NCBI GenBank assembly: GCA_023250255.1
Contig: JAHFBB010000087.1
Coordinates: 1 to 5,081, forward strand
Source of the DNA: Chloroflexota bacterium
Lineage (GTDB): Bacteria; Chloroflexota; Limnocylindria; QHBO01
Direction: 5' to 3'
Length of the DNA: 5,081 nucleotides
The stretch's first letter is position 1; each line of letters opens with the position of its first letter. A program made the translations under genes and the position numbers. The notes beneath the pieces were generated by a model. That model was not told the origin of the DNA. It did no database searches and saw only the letters and a list, made by a program, of their open reading frames with translations. Of the stretch, positions 1 through 5,081 are shown piece by piece.

Positions 1-111
1 GGTACCCGCGGGACGGTCACGGCGCAGGACGAATGGCGCGAGCACGTTGGGCAGGACGAGCGAGATCGCCAGCCCTACGTGGGCGACGAGCAGCACGGGA
101 AACGCGGTCAT
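1..111 (-). CDS. N-terminus of an unidentified membrane protein (partial, runs off left edge)
   Basis: Reading leftward from the ATG at 111-109, the frame stays open to the window edge for 37 codons. The peptide begins MTAFPVLLVAHVGLAISLVL and continues with PNVLAPFVLRRDRP. This is a short start followed by one strongly hydrophobic stretch (about residues 4-29), then a positively charged RR patch. It looks like the first transmembrane helix of an inner-membrane protein with cytoplasmic positive charges after the helix. I do not recognise the family, and only the start is visible. The gene is divergent from the cyclodeaminase-family gene, with 60 bp between the two starts. No Shine-Dalgarno is seen before the ATG. 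A TAGCAT box lies 12 nt upstream, which would give a transcript with a leader of about 5 nt. It could in principle be a chance reading frame, but the hydrophobic pattern and divergent spacing favour a real gene. Confidence 0.6.
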   Translation of the reverse strand, partial: MTAFPVLLVAHVGLAISLVLPNVLAPFVLRRDRPAGT

Positions 112-123
112 GAGGCAAGGCCG

Positions 124-129
124 ATGCTA
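124..129 (-). promoter_or_regulatory. Candidate -10 box for the leftward membrane-protein gene
   Basis: On the minus strand the hexamer TAGCAT matches TATAAT at four of six positions, including the key T, A and final T. It ends 12 nt before the ATG at 111, so transcription would begin about 5-6 nt before the start codon. No recognisable -35 element is present at the usual spacing. Confidence 0.35.
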
Positions 130-154
130 CCGCAAGCACCCGCAGGGCGGCGCG

Positions 155-160
155 TAGACT
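155..160 (+). promoter_or_regulatory. Candidate -10 box for the cyclodeaminase-family gene
   Basis: TAGACT fits the TANNNT form of a -10 element. It ends 11 nt before the chosen ATG at 172, predicting an almost leaderless mRNA with about 4-5 untranslated bases. No purine-rich ribosome binding site lies between them (the sequence there is GC-rich GCCGGCCAGCC). This also argues for the ATG at 172 over the upstream GTG at 79 or ATG at 124. No good -35 element is visible. Confidence 0.4.
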
Positions 161-171
161 GCCGGCCAGCC

Positions 172-1116
172 ATGGAATTCATCGACGGTCCGACACTCCG
201 CCAGCTGGTCCCGATGTCCGCGCTGCTTGATGCGGTCGAAGACGCCTTTCGCGCCGTCAGTGAGGGCCGGGATCGATCGCCGCTGCGGTCCCAGGTCCCG
301 ATTCCAGGTGGGACGCTGGTGCTGATGCCCGGGGTTCGGATAGGCGGTTCCGGGCACTCCCTGAAATTGGTGACGGTCATGCCGGGCAATGCGGACCGCG
401 GGCTGCCCACTGTCCAGGCGGTCGCCCTGTGGATCGACGCCGACAGCGGGGAGCCGCGGTACGTCCTTGATGGTCCCACCCTGACCGCCATGCGCACCGG
501 CGCCGCGTCGGGCGTCAGTGCCCGCCTGCTGGCGCGTCCGGATGCCTCGGTGCTGGCCGTCTTCGGCGCGGGTGCTCAGGCCGAATGGCAGATCCGGGCG
601 GTCTGTGCCGCTCGACCGATCCGCGAGGTCCGGGTCTACGCCCGGCGAGCCGAGGCGCTCGCCCGGTTCGTCGAGGCGATGGCCCCACAGCTGGAGGCGA
701 CGGTGAGGCCGGTGGCCAGTGCCGCGGAGGCGCTCGCCGGCGCGGATGTCGTGTGCACCGCAACCACCGCAACCACCCCGGTCTTCGAGGCGGAGTTCGT
801 CGAGCCGGGGTCCCATGTCAGCGGCGTCGGCGCGTTCCAGCACTCGATGATCGAACTGCCGCCGGCGCTGTTCTCGCGCGCCGCCCTGGTGGCGGTGGAC
901 TCCCGCGAGGCGGCATTGGCCGAGGCGGGGGACCTGGTCGCCGCGCTGAGCAGCGGTGAGCTGACGGACGATGGATTCGTGGAACTTGGGAGCGTGCCCG
1001 CCGGCTGGGCCGCGACACGGCCCGCTGACGCCATCACTGTCTTCAAGAGCGTGGGCTTGGCCATCCAGGACCTGGCCGCCGCCGAGGTGGCCGTAGAAGC
1101 GCTGACCGCGCGCTAG
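172..1116 (+). CDS. Ornithine cyclodeaminase/mu-crystallin family NAD(P)-dependent protein
   Basis: A 314-residue soluble protein, the usual length for the OCD/mu-crystallin family, whose members deaminate or reduce amino acids and cyclic imines using NAD(P). Visible family features, in order: an N-terminal EDAFRA helix (residues 23-28); PLRS with Arg39 and SLKLVTV with Lys65, where the family holds its substrate-carboxylate Arg and Lys; GLPTVQA (78-83); TAMRTGAASG with Arg108; a Rossmann nucleotide loop FGAGAQAEWQ (131-140); ADVVCTATTATTPVF (191-205); EAGDLV (251-256); and the C-terminal signature FKSVGLAIQDLAAAE (291-305). The start at 172 is chosen because the family similarity begins at MEFIDGPTLR; an in-frame extension to 79 is GC-rich and unlike the family. 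Where true ornithine cyclodeaminase has catalytic Asp228, a gap-free alignment from memory puts Phe222 (segment GVGAFQHSM). A dehydrogenase or ketimine-reductase-like activity is therefore more likely than ornithine cyclisation. The substrate cannot be told from sequence. The stop codon overlaps that of the convergent gene. Confidence 0.9.
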   Translation: MEFIDGPTLRQLVPMSALLDAVEDAFRAVSEGRDRSPLRSQVPIPGGTLVLMPGVRIGGSGHSLKLVTVMPGNADRGLPTVQAVALWIDADSGEPRYVLDGPTLTAMRTGAASGVSARLLARPDASVLAVFGAGAQAEWQIRAVCAARPIREVRVYARRAEALARFVEAMAPQLEATVRPVASAAEALAGADVVCTATTATTPVFEAEFVEPGSHVSGVGAFQHSMIELPPALFSRAALVAVDSREAALAEAGDLVAALSSGELTDDGFVELGSVPAGWAATRPADAITVFKSVGLAIQDLAAAEVAVEALTAR

Positions 1117-2321
1117 GCCCCGGTCACCGGGGTGCCAAAGATGGCGATGCCCGGTTCACCGACGAACAACACCCGGACCAGGCGGTCGGATACCGCGGCC
1201 AATGCGGGCGCGACAAGCGCACGGAGGGCTGGCGCATCGGCCTGCCGGACAGCCGGGCGCTGCCAGCGGTCAAGGCCGGCCAGCACCCGGTAAATCGCGG
1301 CCGGGCGGGTGAGCCACGGTCCATCGACCTTCCACAGCTCGGTCGGCGCCATCACCGCGGCTTCGACCGCGATCGGCTCGGGATCGTCCGGAGGAGGCGG
1401 CGGTGGTGATTCCAACCCGACCTGGCCGCCCCCTGGCTGCTCCTCACCCGGCGGCGGGGTTGGGGTGGGACCTGGAGTCTGCGTCGGGGTCGGTGTCGCC
1501 GTGGGCGTCGGGGTCGGTGTCGCCGTGGGCGTCGGCGTCGGTGTCGCCGTGGGCGTCGGCGTCGGACTCGGCGTCGGACTCGCGGACGGCTTGGGTGTGG
1601 CCGTTACCGTCGGCGAAGGACTCGCCGTCGGCGACGGAGAAGGCGTGGGCGTCGGACTCGCCGTCGGCGTCGGCGTGGGCGTCGGCGAACTGGACGGCGC
1701 GGGTGGCGCACCGGTCACGGTCCAACCGGGGTAGTAGTAGGTCAGCAGGATCTGGGCTGCGCCCATTCCGGCCAGGCCGCACGCCTGGGTGCCCCACTGG
1801 TACATCTTCACGCCGCCCTTGTTCGCGCCGCAGGCCTCATCGGTCACACCGGAGTTGTAATAGGTCGGGTAGATGAGTCCGTTGCGTAGCGCGCGCGTGG
1901 CCCAGGTGTCGTCCACCGCCTTGGCGGAGGAGGCGTAGGTCAGGCGAGTGGGGTCATAGACCTGGTCGGTGGTGCTGTCATAGACGTCGAAGCATTCCCC
2001 CGCGGTATTCGTCAGCCCGCGCCAGTGGAGCACGTGGTACCACGCGTACATCTTCACCGCCACCGCCCCTGAGCGCAGCGATTCGGTGGTCCACCAGCTC
2101 AGCCACTCGCGCGACAGGACGTTCTTGGCATAGACCTTGAAGTCCACGGTTTCCACCGCGCCGGTGAGGTGTCGGAAGACCCTGATGGTCGGTGGTGGGG
2201 TGGTTTCGCTCGTCCAGCCCGAACATGACGCGGCCGCCACCGGACCGATGACGGTCGGGAGGCTGGAACCAACGTGAACGGCAACCGCCAGCAGCAGAGC
2301 CGTCGGCAATGAACGACGCAT
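1113..2321 (-). CDS. Secreted SpoIID/LytB-domain protein with Pro-Thr-rich linker
   Basis: A 402-residue exported protein from the ATG at 2321. Residues 1-31 form a signal peptide: RR, a hydrophobic core, then AAA before Ser32, a likely signal peptidase I site. Residues of about 45-200 resemble the SpoIID/LytB domain: VDFKVYAKNVLSREW (59-73) with Glu72 at the expected catalytic position, ESLRSGAVAVKMYAWY (80-95), DDTWATRALRNGLIY (137-151) and the closing MYQWGTQACGLAGMGAAQIL (173-192) with YYYPGW. SpoIID proteins are lytic transglycosylases acting on peptidoglycan glycan strands, so an extracytoplasmic cell-wall role is likely. Cys33, 110, 164 and 181 could form disulfides. Residues 206-290 are a Pro/Thr/Ser/Ala linker, followed by a PPPPPP acidic stretch and a C-terminal segment (317-402) that I cannot assign. 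An in-frame TTG at 2345 would add eight residues without improving the signal peptide. The gene lies 78 bp downstream of the exonuclease gene and could be read through from it. Confidence 0.85.
   Translation of the reverse strand: MRRSLPTALLLAVAVHVGSSLPTVIGPVAAASCSGWTSETTPPPTIRVFRHLTGAVETVDFKVYAKNVLSREWLSWWTTESLRSGAVAVKMYAWYHVLHWRGLTNTAGECFDVYDSTTDQVYDPTRLTYASSAKAVDDTWATRALRNGLIYPTYYNSGVTDEACGANKGGVKMYQWGTQACGLAGMGAAQILLTYYYPGWTVTGAPPAPSSSPTPTPTPTASPTPTPSPSPTASPSPTVTATPKPSASPTPSPTPTPTATPTPTPTATPTPTPTATPTPTQTPGPTPTPPPGEEQPGGGQVGLESPPPPPPDDPEPIAVEAAVMAPTELWKVDGPWLTRPAAIYRVLAGLDRWQRPAVRQADAPALRALVAPALAAVSDRLVRVLFVGEPGIAIFGTPVTGA
1118..1132. repeat. Perfect GC inverted repeat at the convergent gene junction
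   Basis: CCCCGG (1118-1123) and CCGGGG (1127-1132) form a perfect 6-bp stem with a TCA loop. It starts one base after the rightward gene's stop codon and lies inside the last codons of the leftward SpoIID-like gene (encoding TPVTG). It could act as a hairpin terminator or 3' end stabiliser for the cyclodeaminase-family mRNA, but no T-run follows, so it is not a canonical intrinsic terminator. Confidence 0.4.
1452..1697 (-). repeat. Low-complexity Pro/Thr/Ser linker-coding region
   Basis: This stretch encodes residues 209-290 of the SpoIID-like protein. It is built almost wholly from Pro alternating with Thr, Ser and Ala (TPTP, SPSP, TATP). On the plus strand it reads as an irregular series of GTCGGCGT-like units. 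Such linkers are extended, flexible and often glycosylated in secreted proteins; here the linker separates the enzymatic domain from the C-terminal segment. The antisense frame looks like a Gly/Val-rich protein but is only the complement of the repeats. Confidence 0.85.
1481..1552 (-). repeat. Three tandem 24-bp direct repeats inside the linker
   Basis: Units 1481-1504, 1505-1528 and 1529-1552 are in tandem. The first two are identical, and the third differs at one base (G to C at unit position 8). Each 24-bp unit encodes eight residues in the pattern TATPTPTP, so gain or loss of a unit keeps the reading frame. The near-identity points to recent duplication by slippage or unequal recombination. 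Confidence 0.9.
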
Positions 2322-2336
2322 CGATACCGATGGTCG
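2314..2336 (-). repeat. Inverted repeat spanning the SpoIID-like start codon
   Basis: On the minus strand, CGAC plus CATCG pairs with CGATG plus GTCG, giving nine base pairs with one bulged C and a GTAT loop. The ATG at 2321-2319 lies in the 3' arm. If the mRNA includes this stretch, the start codon would be paired, which could limit translation. It may instead be chance in GC-rich sequence or a protein-binding site. Confidence 0.4.
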
Positions 2337-2353
2337 ACCGCACAAGACCGCAC
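2336..2353. repeat. 8-bp direct repeat with 10-bp period upstream of the SpoIID-like gene
   Basis: GACCGCAC occurs at 2336-2343 and again at 2346-2353 (plus strand), separated by AA. The 10-bp period places both copies on the same face of the helix. The pair sits in the 78-bp gap between the exonuclease stop and the SpoIID-like start. The rest of this gap also holds the palindrome TGCCGGCA (2374-2381). No convincing -10 box or intrinsic terminator was seen there. Confidence 0.35.
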
Positions 2354-2399
2354 GGCACCTGACCAGATAGTCCTGCCGGCATGGTCCCTTGGGGTTGGT

Positions 2400-3272
2400 T
2401 CACGCCCAGCGGTGGACCCGGTTCACGAGGGATTCAAGGCCCAATTCGGTCATCAGCGCCTCGAACGTGGGGCGGGGGACACCGTGCCACTCCAGGTCGT
2501 CGAGAGTCCCGGGGGCCAGCGCATCGCGGTTCAGGGTCGCCAGTCGGCGGAACAGGAGGGCGTCTGTCCAGCCCGCGCGCAGGCTGGCGTTCAGCCGCCC
2601 GGCACCGCGGACGTCCACGTCCCAGGTCAGCGGGTCCTCGGGAATGGCTTCGAGGGTGGTCCAGCGCGCGAGGACCGCTCCCGCGCTGCGCGAACCCCAG
2701 CCGGGGAGCCCGGGAAAACCATCGGCGGCGTCACCGACCAGCGCAAGGTAGTCCGGGATGCTGACTGGATCGATGCCGAACTTGCCCCGCACACCATCCT
2801 GGTCGTAGGTGATTTCGCGCATCCGGTCCCGGAGGACGACGCGGTCGCCATCGACGCACTGCGACAGATCCTTGTCGACGCTGCAGATGACGACCTGCTC
2901 GACCTGCGGGTCGGCCGCGAACCGGGCGGCGGCGGTCGCCAGGCCGTCATCGGCCTCGTCCTCGACCATCGGCCAGCAGACGAGTCCGAGAGCACGGATC
3001 GCCTCCTCGGCTGGACGGAACTGCGCGAGTAGGGAGCGGTCGACGCCCACCCCGGTCTTGTAGCCGCGATACAGGTCATTGCGCCAGCTCTCGATGACGT
3101 AGTCGGTGGCACAGGCCACGTGGCTCACCTCCGGCTCGCGAAGGAGCTGGAGGAGGGTCTCGACCAGGCCGCGGACCGCGTTCACCGGCTGGCCGCCGGG
3201 TCCGGACTGGACCGGCCGTGAGTAGAACGCGCGGAACAGTTCGAAGGTGGCGTCAACCAGGTGGACCTTCAT
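2400..3272 (-). CDS. Stand-alone 5'-3' exonuclease (Pol I N-domain/FEN family)
   Basis: A 290-residue protein matching the 5'-nuclease domain of DNA polymerase I but without a polymerase. The PIN-like N-terminal domain has VDATFELFRAFY (Asp7, Arg14), Asp57, LYRGYK (67-72), the acidic cluster DEADDGLATAA (105-115), and SVDKDLSQCV with Asp133 and Asp135. The helix-hairpin-helix (H3TH) part has DYLALVGDAADGFPGLPGWG (174-193) with Asp181 and Asp184. These acidic residues bind the two metal ions that hydrolyse 5' flaps or ends, and all appear intact. The Arg that follows YK in E. coli Pol I (Arg81) aligns with Val75, a difference from Pol I. Likely roles are Okazaki-fragment, RNA-primer or repair flap removal in the cytoplasm. 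The start at 3272 is set by family similarity and a TACGAT box exactly 6 nt upstream. The open frame extends upstream to 3935, but that part is antisense to the DUF2339 gene and is not real. Confidence 0.92.
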   Translation of the reverse strand: MKVHLVDATFELFRAFYSRPVQSGPGGQPVNAVRGLVETLLQLLREPEVSHVACATDYVIESWRNDLYRGYKTGVGVDRSLLAQFRPAEEAIRALGLVCWPMVEDEADDGLATAAARFAADPQVEQVVICSVDKDLSQCVDGDRVVLRDRMREITYDQDGVRGKFGIDPVSIPDYLALVGDAADGFPGLPGWGSRSAGAVLARWTTLEAIPEDPLTWDVDVRGAGRLNASLRAGWTDALLFRRLATLNRDALAPGTLDDLEWHGVPRPTFEALMTELGLESLVNRVHRWA

Positions 3273-3278
3273 TTCGCC

Positions 3279-3284
3279 ATCGTA
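3279..3284 (-). promoter_or_regulatory. -10 box for leaderless exonuclease mRNA
   Basis: TACGAT on the minus strand is separated from the ATG at 3272 by exactly six bases (GGCGAA), which would place the transcription start on the A of the start codon. There is no Shine-Dalgarno. This is the classic geometry of a leaderless gene. No clear -35 box lies upstream. The SpoIID-like gene downstream could share this promoter. Confidence 0.55.
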
Positions 3285-3334
3285 GGCGCAGACGGGCCGC
3301 AGTCGTACCGCAGTGGACACGGCGCACGTTGGGG

Positions 3335-3340
3335 AAAAAT
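3335..3340 (+). promoter_or_regulatory. Weak candidate -10 for the DUF2339 gene
   Basis: AAAAAT (4 of 6 matches to TATAAT) is the only A-rich stretch in the 72-bp divergent region 3273-3344. It ends four bases before the GTG at 3345. It would fit a near-leaderless start at 3345, or a short leader for the alternative starts at 3354 or 3360. No -35 element is convincing. Confidence 0.3.
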
Positions 3341-3344
3341 TCGC

Positions 3345-5081
3345 GTGGAGTGTTTGCTCGTGCTGGTCGTCGTAGTCGGGGTAGTGGTGGCGGTGTTCTT
3401 CGGGGTGGTCACCACCTCGCTCGAGTTCGGTGTGGGGTTTGGCATCACCGTGGGCATCCTGTGGTTCCGGATTGACGAACAGGCCAAGTTGATCCGCGAG
3501 CTCCGTCTCGCCCGGTCGATGCCGGACACTCCTCGAGCGGCAGCCGATTTCAGGCCCGAAGCAACCGACCGCCTGCTGCGACCTGCGGTGCCAGTCACCA
3601 GGGTGGTGGTCGCGCCCCCCGCTCCTGCTGCTGTGCCAGTCCCGGCCTCGACAGCACCTCCGCGCCCGGCCACGATGGCAACTCCACATTCGCCGCGCCC
3701 GCTTGCTCGTCCAGGCCGTTCGCTGGCCGAAATCGAACAGCTCGTTGGTGCCCGGCTTCTCCCCGTTGTCGGCGGGATTGCGTTGATCATTGGGGCGATC
3801 TTCTTCCTGGGTCTGGCCTTCAGTCGGGGCTGGATCAACGAGGAGGGTCGGGTGCTCATCGGTCTGGTGGCCGGCATGGGCACCTTTGCGGGTGGGGCTG
3901 TCCTGCTCGAGCGCCGTCAGCCGGTCATCGGCCATGTCCTGGTGGCGGTCGGATTGGGAGTCCTCAGCCTCGCTTTCTTTGCCGCGACTCGGCTGTATCA
4001 GCTCGTTCCGGGTGAATTCGGCGTGCTGGCGGCCCTGGTGGCGGCTTCGGTGGCCGCCGCGATCGCCATTCGCAACCAGTCACAGATCGTTGCGCTGTTC
4101 GGCCTGGTATCGATCATGGCGGCTCCGCCGTTGATGGGCGCCGGTCCTTCCGCCCTGACCCTTGCCTTCCTCGCGACCGCCCTGTTGGGGAGTACGGCCA
4201 TTTCGCTGTTTCGGTCGTGGTACTGGCTGCCGAGCGTCGCCTTCGCCCTGCTGGCACCTCAGCTGGCCCTGTATCTCGCCGGCGCCCCGCCGCTCCAGCT
4301 GGCGCTGCCGGCAGTGGCCGTGTTCGCGGCGCTCAACCTCGTCGCTGCGGCTGGGGAGGAGTGGCGGATCGGACGACAACTCCTCACGCCCTCGTCAGCC
4401 GTGCTGGTGGTCGCCAACGCATTCTTCCTGGTTGGCGCGGGCTTTCTCGTCCTGACCGGAGACGATGCCATCTGGCGCGGATGGTTCCTCCTGTTGGCCA
4501 GCCTGGGCCACGGGCTGGTCGGGGCGTTCTTCCTGCTGCGACGGGGTGAATTCCACCCGTTCGGGATGCTGGTCAGCGGCACGGCGATCGGCCTGCTGAC
4601 GCTCGCGGTCGCTGTTCGGCTCGAAGCTCCAGCCGTACCGGTGGCCTGGGCGGCCGAGGCGCTGGCGCTGACCTGGGTCGCCGTGCTTCGGCGCCACCGC
4701 TTTGCGGGACTGGCGGCCGTTGCCCTGGGTGCGCTGACCGCCGGCCACCTGCTGGTGGTCGAATACCCGCTCACCTTGATCTTGGATCCGGCCGCACAGT
4801 CGGCGCTCCCGTTCGCCAACCCGAATGGCGCAGCCTTCGGCTTCGTTCTGGCCGCGTCCATCGTGGCCCTGGTCATCATCCGGACTCGACTCGACCGCGC
4901 TCGCCTGGTCGTTGCCATGGCCCTGGTGACCTCGATGGTCATGCCGCATGAGATTCGGACGGCGGCCCTGGCCGTGTGCTTCGCGGCCATCAGCCTGATC
5001 CTGTTTGCGAGCCGATGGCGCTGGCTCGTCCTGTCCGATGCACCCGGCATGGCCACCATCGAGACGCGCTTCGCCCTCGAC
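3345..5081 (+). CDS. DUF2339 family multi-pass membrane protein (partial, runs off right edge)
   Basis: The frame is open from 3345 to the window end (579 codons, no stop). Residues 4-23 are a hydrophobic N-terminal segment and 28-41 a second one, followed by a charged stretch DEQAKLIRELRLARS. Residues 60-125 are a Pro/Ala-rich linker. A polytopic core then starts at about 130, with roughly 16 hydrophobic segments to the edge. The core opening LLPVVGGIALIIGAIFFLGL (138-157), then SRGWINEEGRVLIGLVAG, and the later VRLEAPAVPVAWAAEALAL, match the pattern of DUF2339 proteins, whose function is unknown; a transport or envelope role is only a guess. The start is uncertain: GTG 3345, TTG 3354 or GTG 3360 are all in frame. 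GTG 3360 has a GGAG nine bases upstream (3347-3350), which makes it a real rival. All three keep the N-terminal helix. The gene is divergent from the exonuclease gene. The usual family length exceeds what is visible, so the C-terminus is missing. Confidence 0.85.
   Translation, partial: MECLLVLVVVVGVVVAVFFGVVTTSLEFGVGFGITVGILWFRIDEQAKLIRELRLARSMPDTPRAAADFRPEATDRLLRPAVPVTRVVVAPPAPAAVPVPASTAPPRPATMATPHSPRPLARPGRSLAEIEQLVGARLLPVVGGIALIIGAIFFLGLAFSRGWINEEGRVLIGLVAGMGTFAGGAVLLERRQPVIGHVLVAVGLGVLSLAFFAATRLYQLVPGEFGVLAALVAASVAAAIAIRNQSQIVALFGLVSIMAAPPLMGAGPSALTLAFLATALLGSTAISLFRSWYWLPSVAFALLAPQLALYLAGAPPLQLALPAVAVFAALNLVAAAGEEWRIGRQLLTPSSAVLVVANAFFLVGAGFLVLTGDDAIWRGWFLLLASLGHGLVGAFFLLRRGEFHPFGMLVSGTAIGLLTLAVAVRLEAPAVPVAWAAEALALTWVAVLRRHRFAGLAAVALGALTAGHLLVVEYPLTLILDPAAQSALPFANPNGAAFGFVLAASIVALVIIRTRLDRARLVVAMALVTSMVMPHEIRTAALAVCFAAISLILFASRWRWLVLSDAPGMATIETRFALD

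Noticed and set aside
79..171. Upstream extension of the cyclodeaminase-family gene to the GTG at 79 (or the ATG at 124)
   Set aside because: The extra residues do not resemble the family, the extension overlaps the divergent membrane-protein start, and a -10 box lies at 155-160 just before the ATG at 172.
127..843. 238-codon leftward open frame antisense to the cyclodeaminase-family gene
   Set aside because: Its product is Arg/Gly/Asp-rich with no domain, and the opposite strand encodes a clear family protein. Long antisense frames are expected in GC-rich DNA.
1453..1469. Possible G-quadruplex (runs GG, GGGG, GGGG, GGG on the plus strand)
   Set aside because: Only three runs of three or more G are present, so at best a weak two-tetrad structure; it is explained by proline codons on the other strand.
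1309..1734. Rightward Gly/Val-rich frame resembling a repetitive structural protein
   Set aside because: It is the complement of the Pro/Thr linker codons of the SpoIID-like gene; the repeats alone create it.
2223..2228. Cys33 of the SpoIID-like protein as a lipoprotein cysteine
   Set aside because: The preceding residues are A-A-S rather than a good lipobox (Leu/Val at -3), and AAA before Ser32 is a better signal peptidase I site. Three further cysteines make disulfide bonding more likely.
3273..3935. N-terminal extension of the exonuclease frame by about 221 residues
   Set aside because: The extension is Arg/His/Asp-rich, has no domain and is antisense to the DUF2339 gene. The nuclease motif begins at the ATG at 3272 with a -10 box at the leaderless distance.
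4259..5059. 266-codon leftward open frame antisense to the DUF2339 gene
   Set aside because: Its Ala/Ser/Arg/Thr-rich composition without a domain is typical of an antisense shadow, while the plus strand encodes regular transmembrane helices through the same region.

Overview
This window comes from a GC-rich bacterial chromosome. The small number of genes, the Pro-Thr-rich secreted protein, the DUF2339 membrane protein and start codons lying just downstream of TANNNT boxes without clear Shine-Dalgarno sequences suggest Chloroflexota (Limnocylindria-like) or possibly Actinomycetota. This is a modest-confidence inference from gene style only; there is no rRNA or other marker gene. Almost all of the sequence is coding, and the intergenic gaps are only about 55-80 bp.

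Layout, left to right. Positions 1-111 hold the first 37 codons of a leftward membrane protein that runs off the window. A 60-bp divergent promoter region (112-171) separates it from a rightward gene (172-1116) for an ornithine cyclodeaminase/mu-crystallin family NAD(P)-dependent protein. That gene converges on a leftward gene (1113-2321), and the two stop codons share one CTAG tetranucleotide. The leftward gene encodes a secreted SpoIID/LytB-type protein with a long Pro/Thr/Ser linker and an unassigned C-terminal segment. Upstream of it on the same strand, 78 bp away, lies a stand-alone 5'-3' exonuclease of the Pol I N-domain/FEN family (2400-3272). A 72-bp divergent region (3273-3344) then leads to a rightward multi-pass DUF2339 membrane protein (3345 to the right edge), which is truncated by the window end.

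The genes do not form an obvious pathway. The exonuclease and SpoIID-like genes may be co-transcribed from the promoter at 3279-3284, but their functions (DNA processing versus cell-wall glycan cleavage) are unrelated. The cyclodeaminase-family enzyme and the two membrane proteins look like independent units. I found no RNA gene, insertion sequence, CRISPR array or phage gene, and nothing that clearly forms a new defence or mobile system. The most unusual items are the SpoIID protein's repeat linker with its orphan C-terminal segment, the cyclodeaminase-family protein lacking the catalytic Asp, and the leaderless-type promoters.
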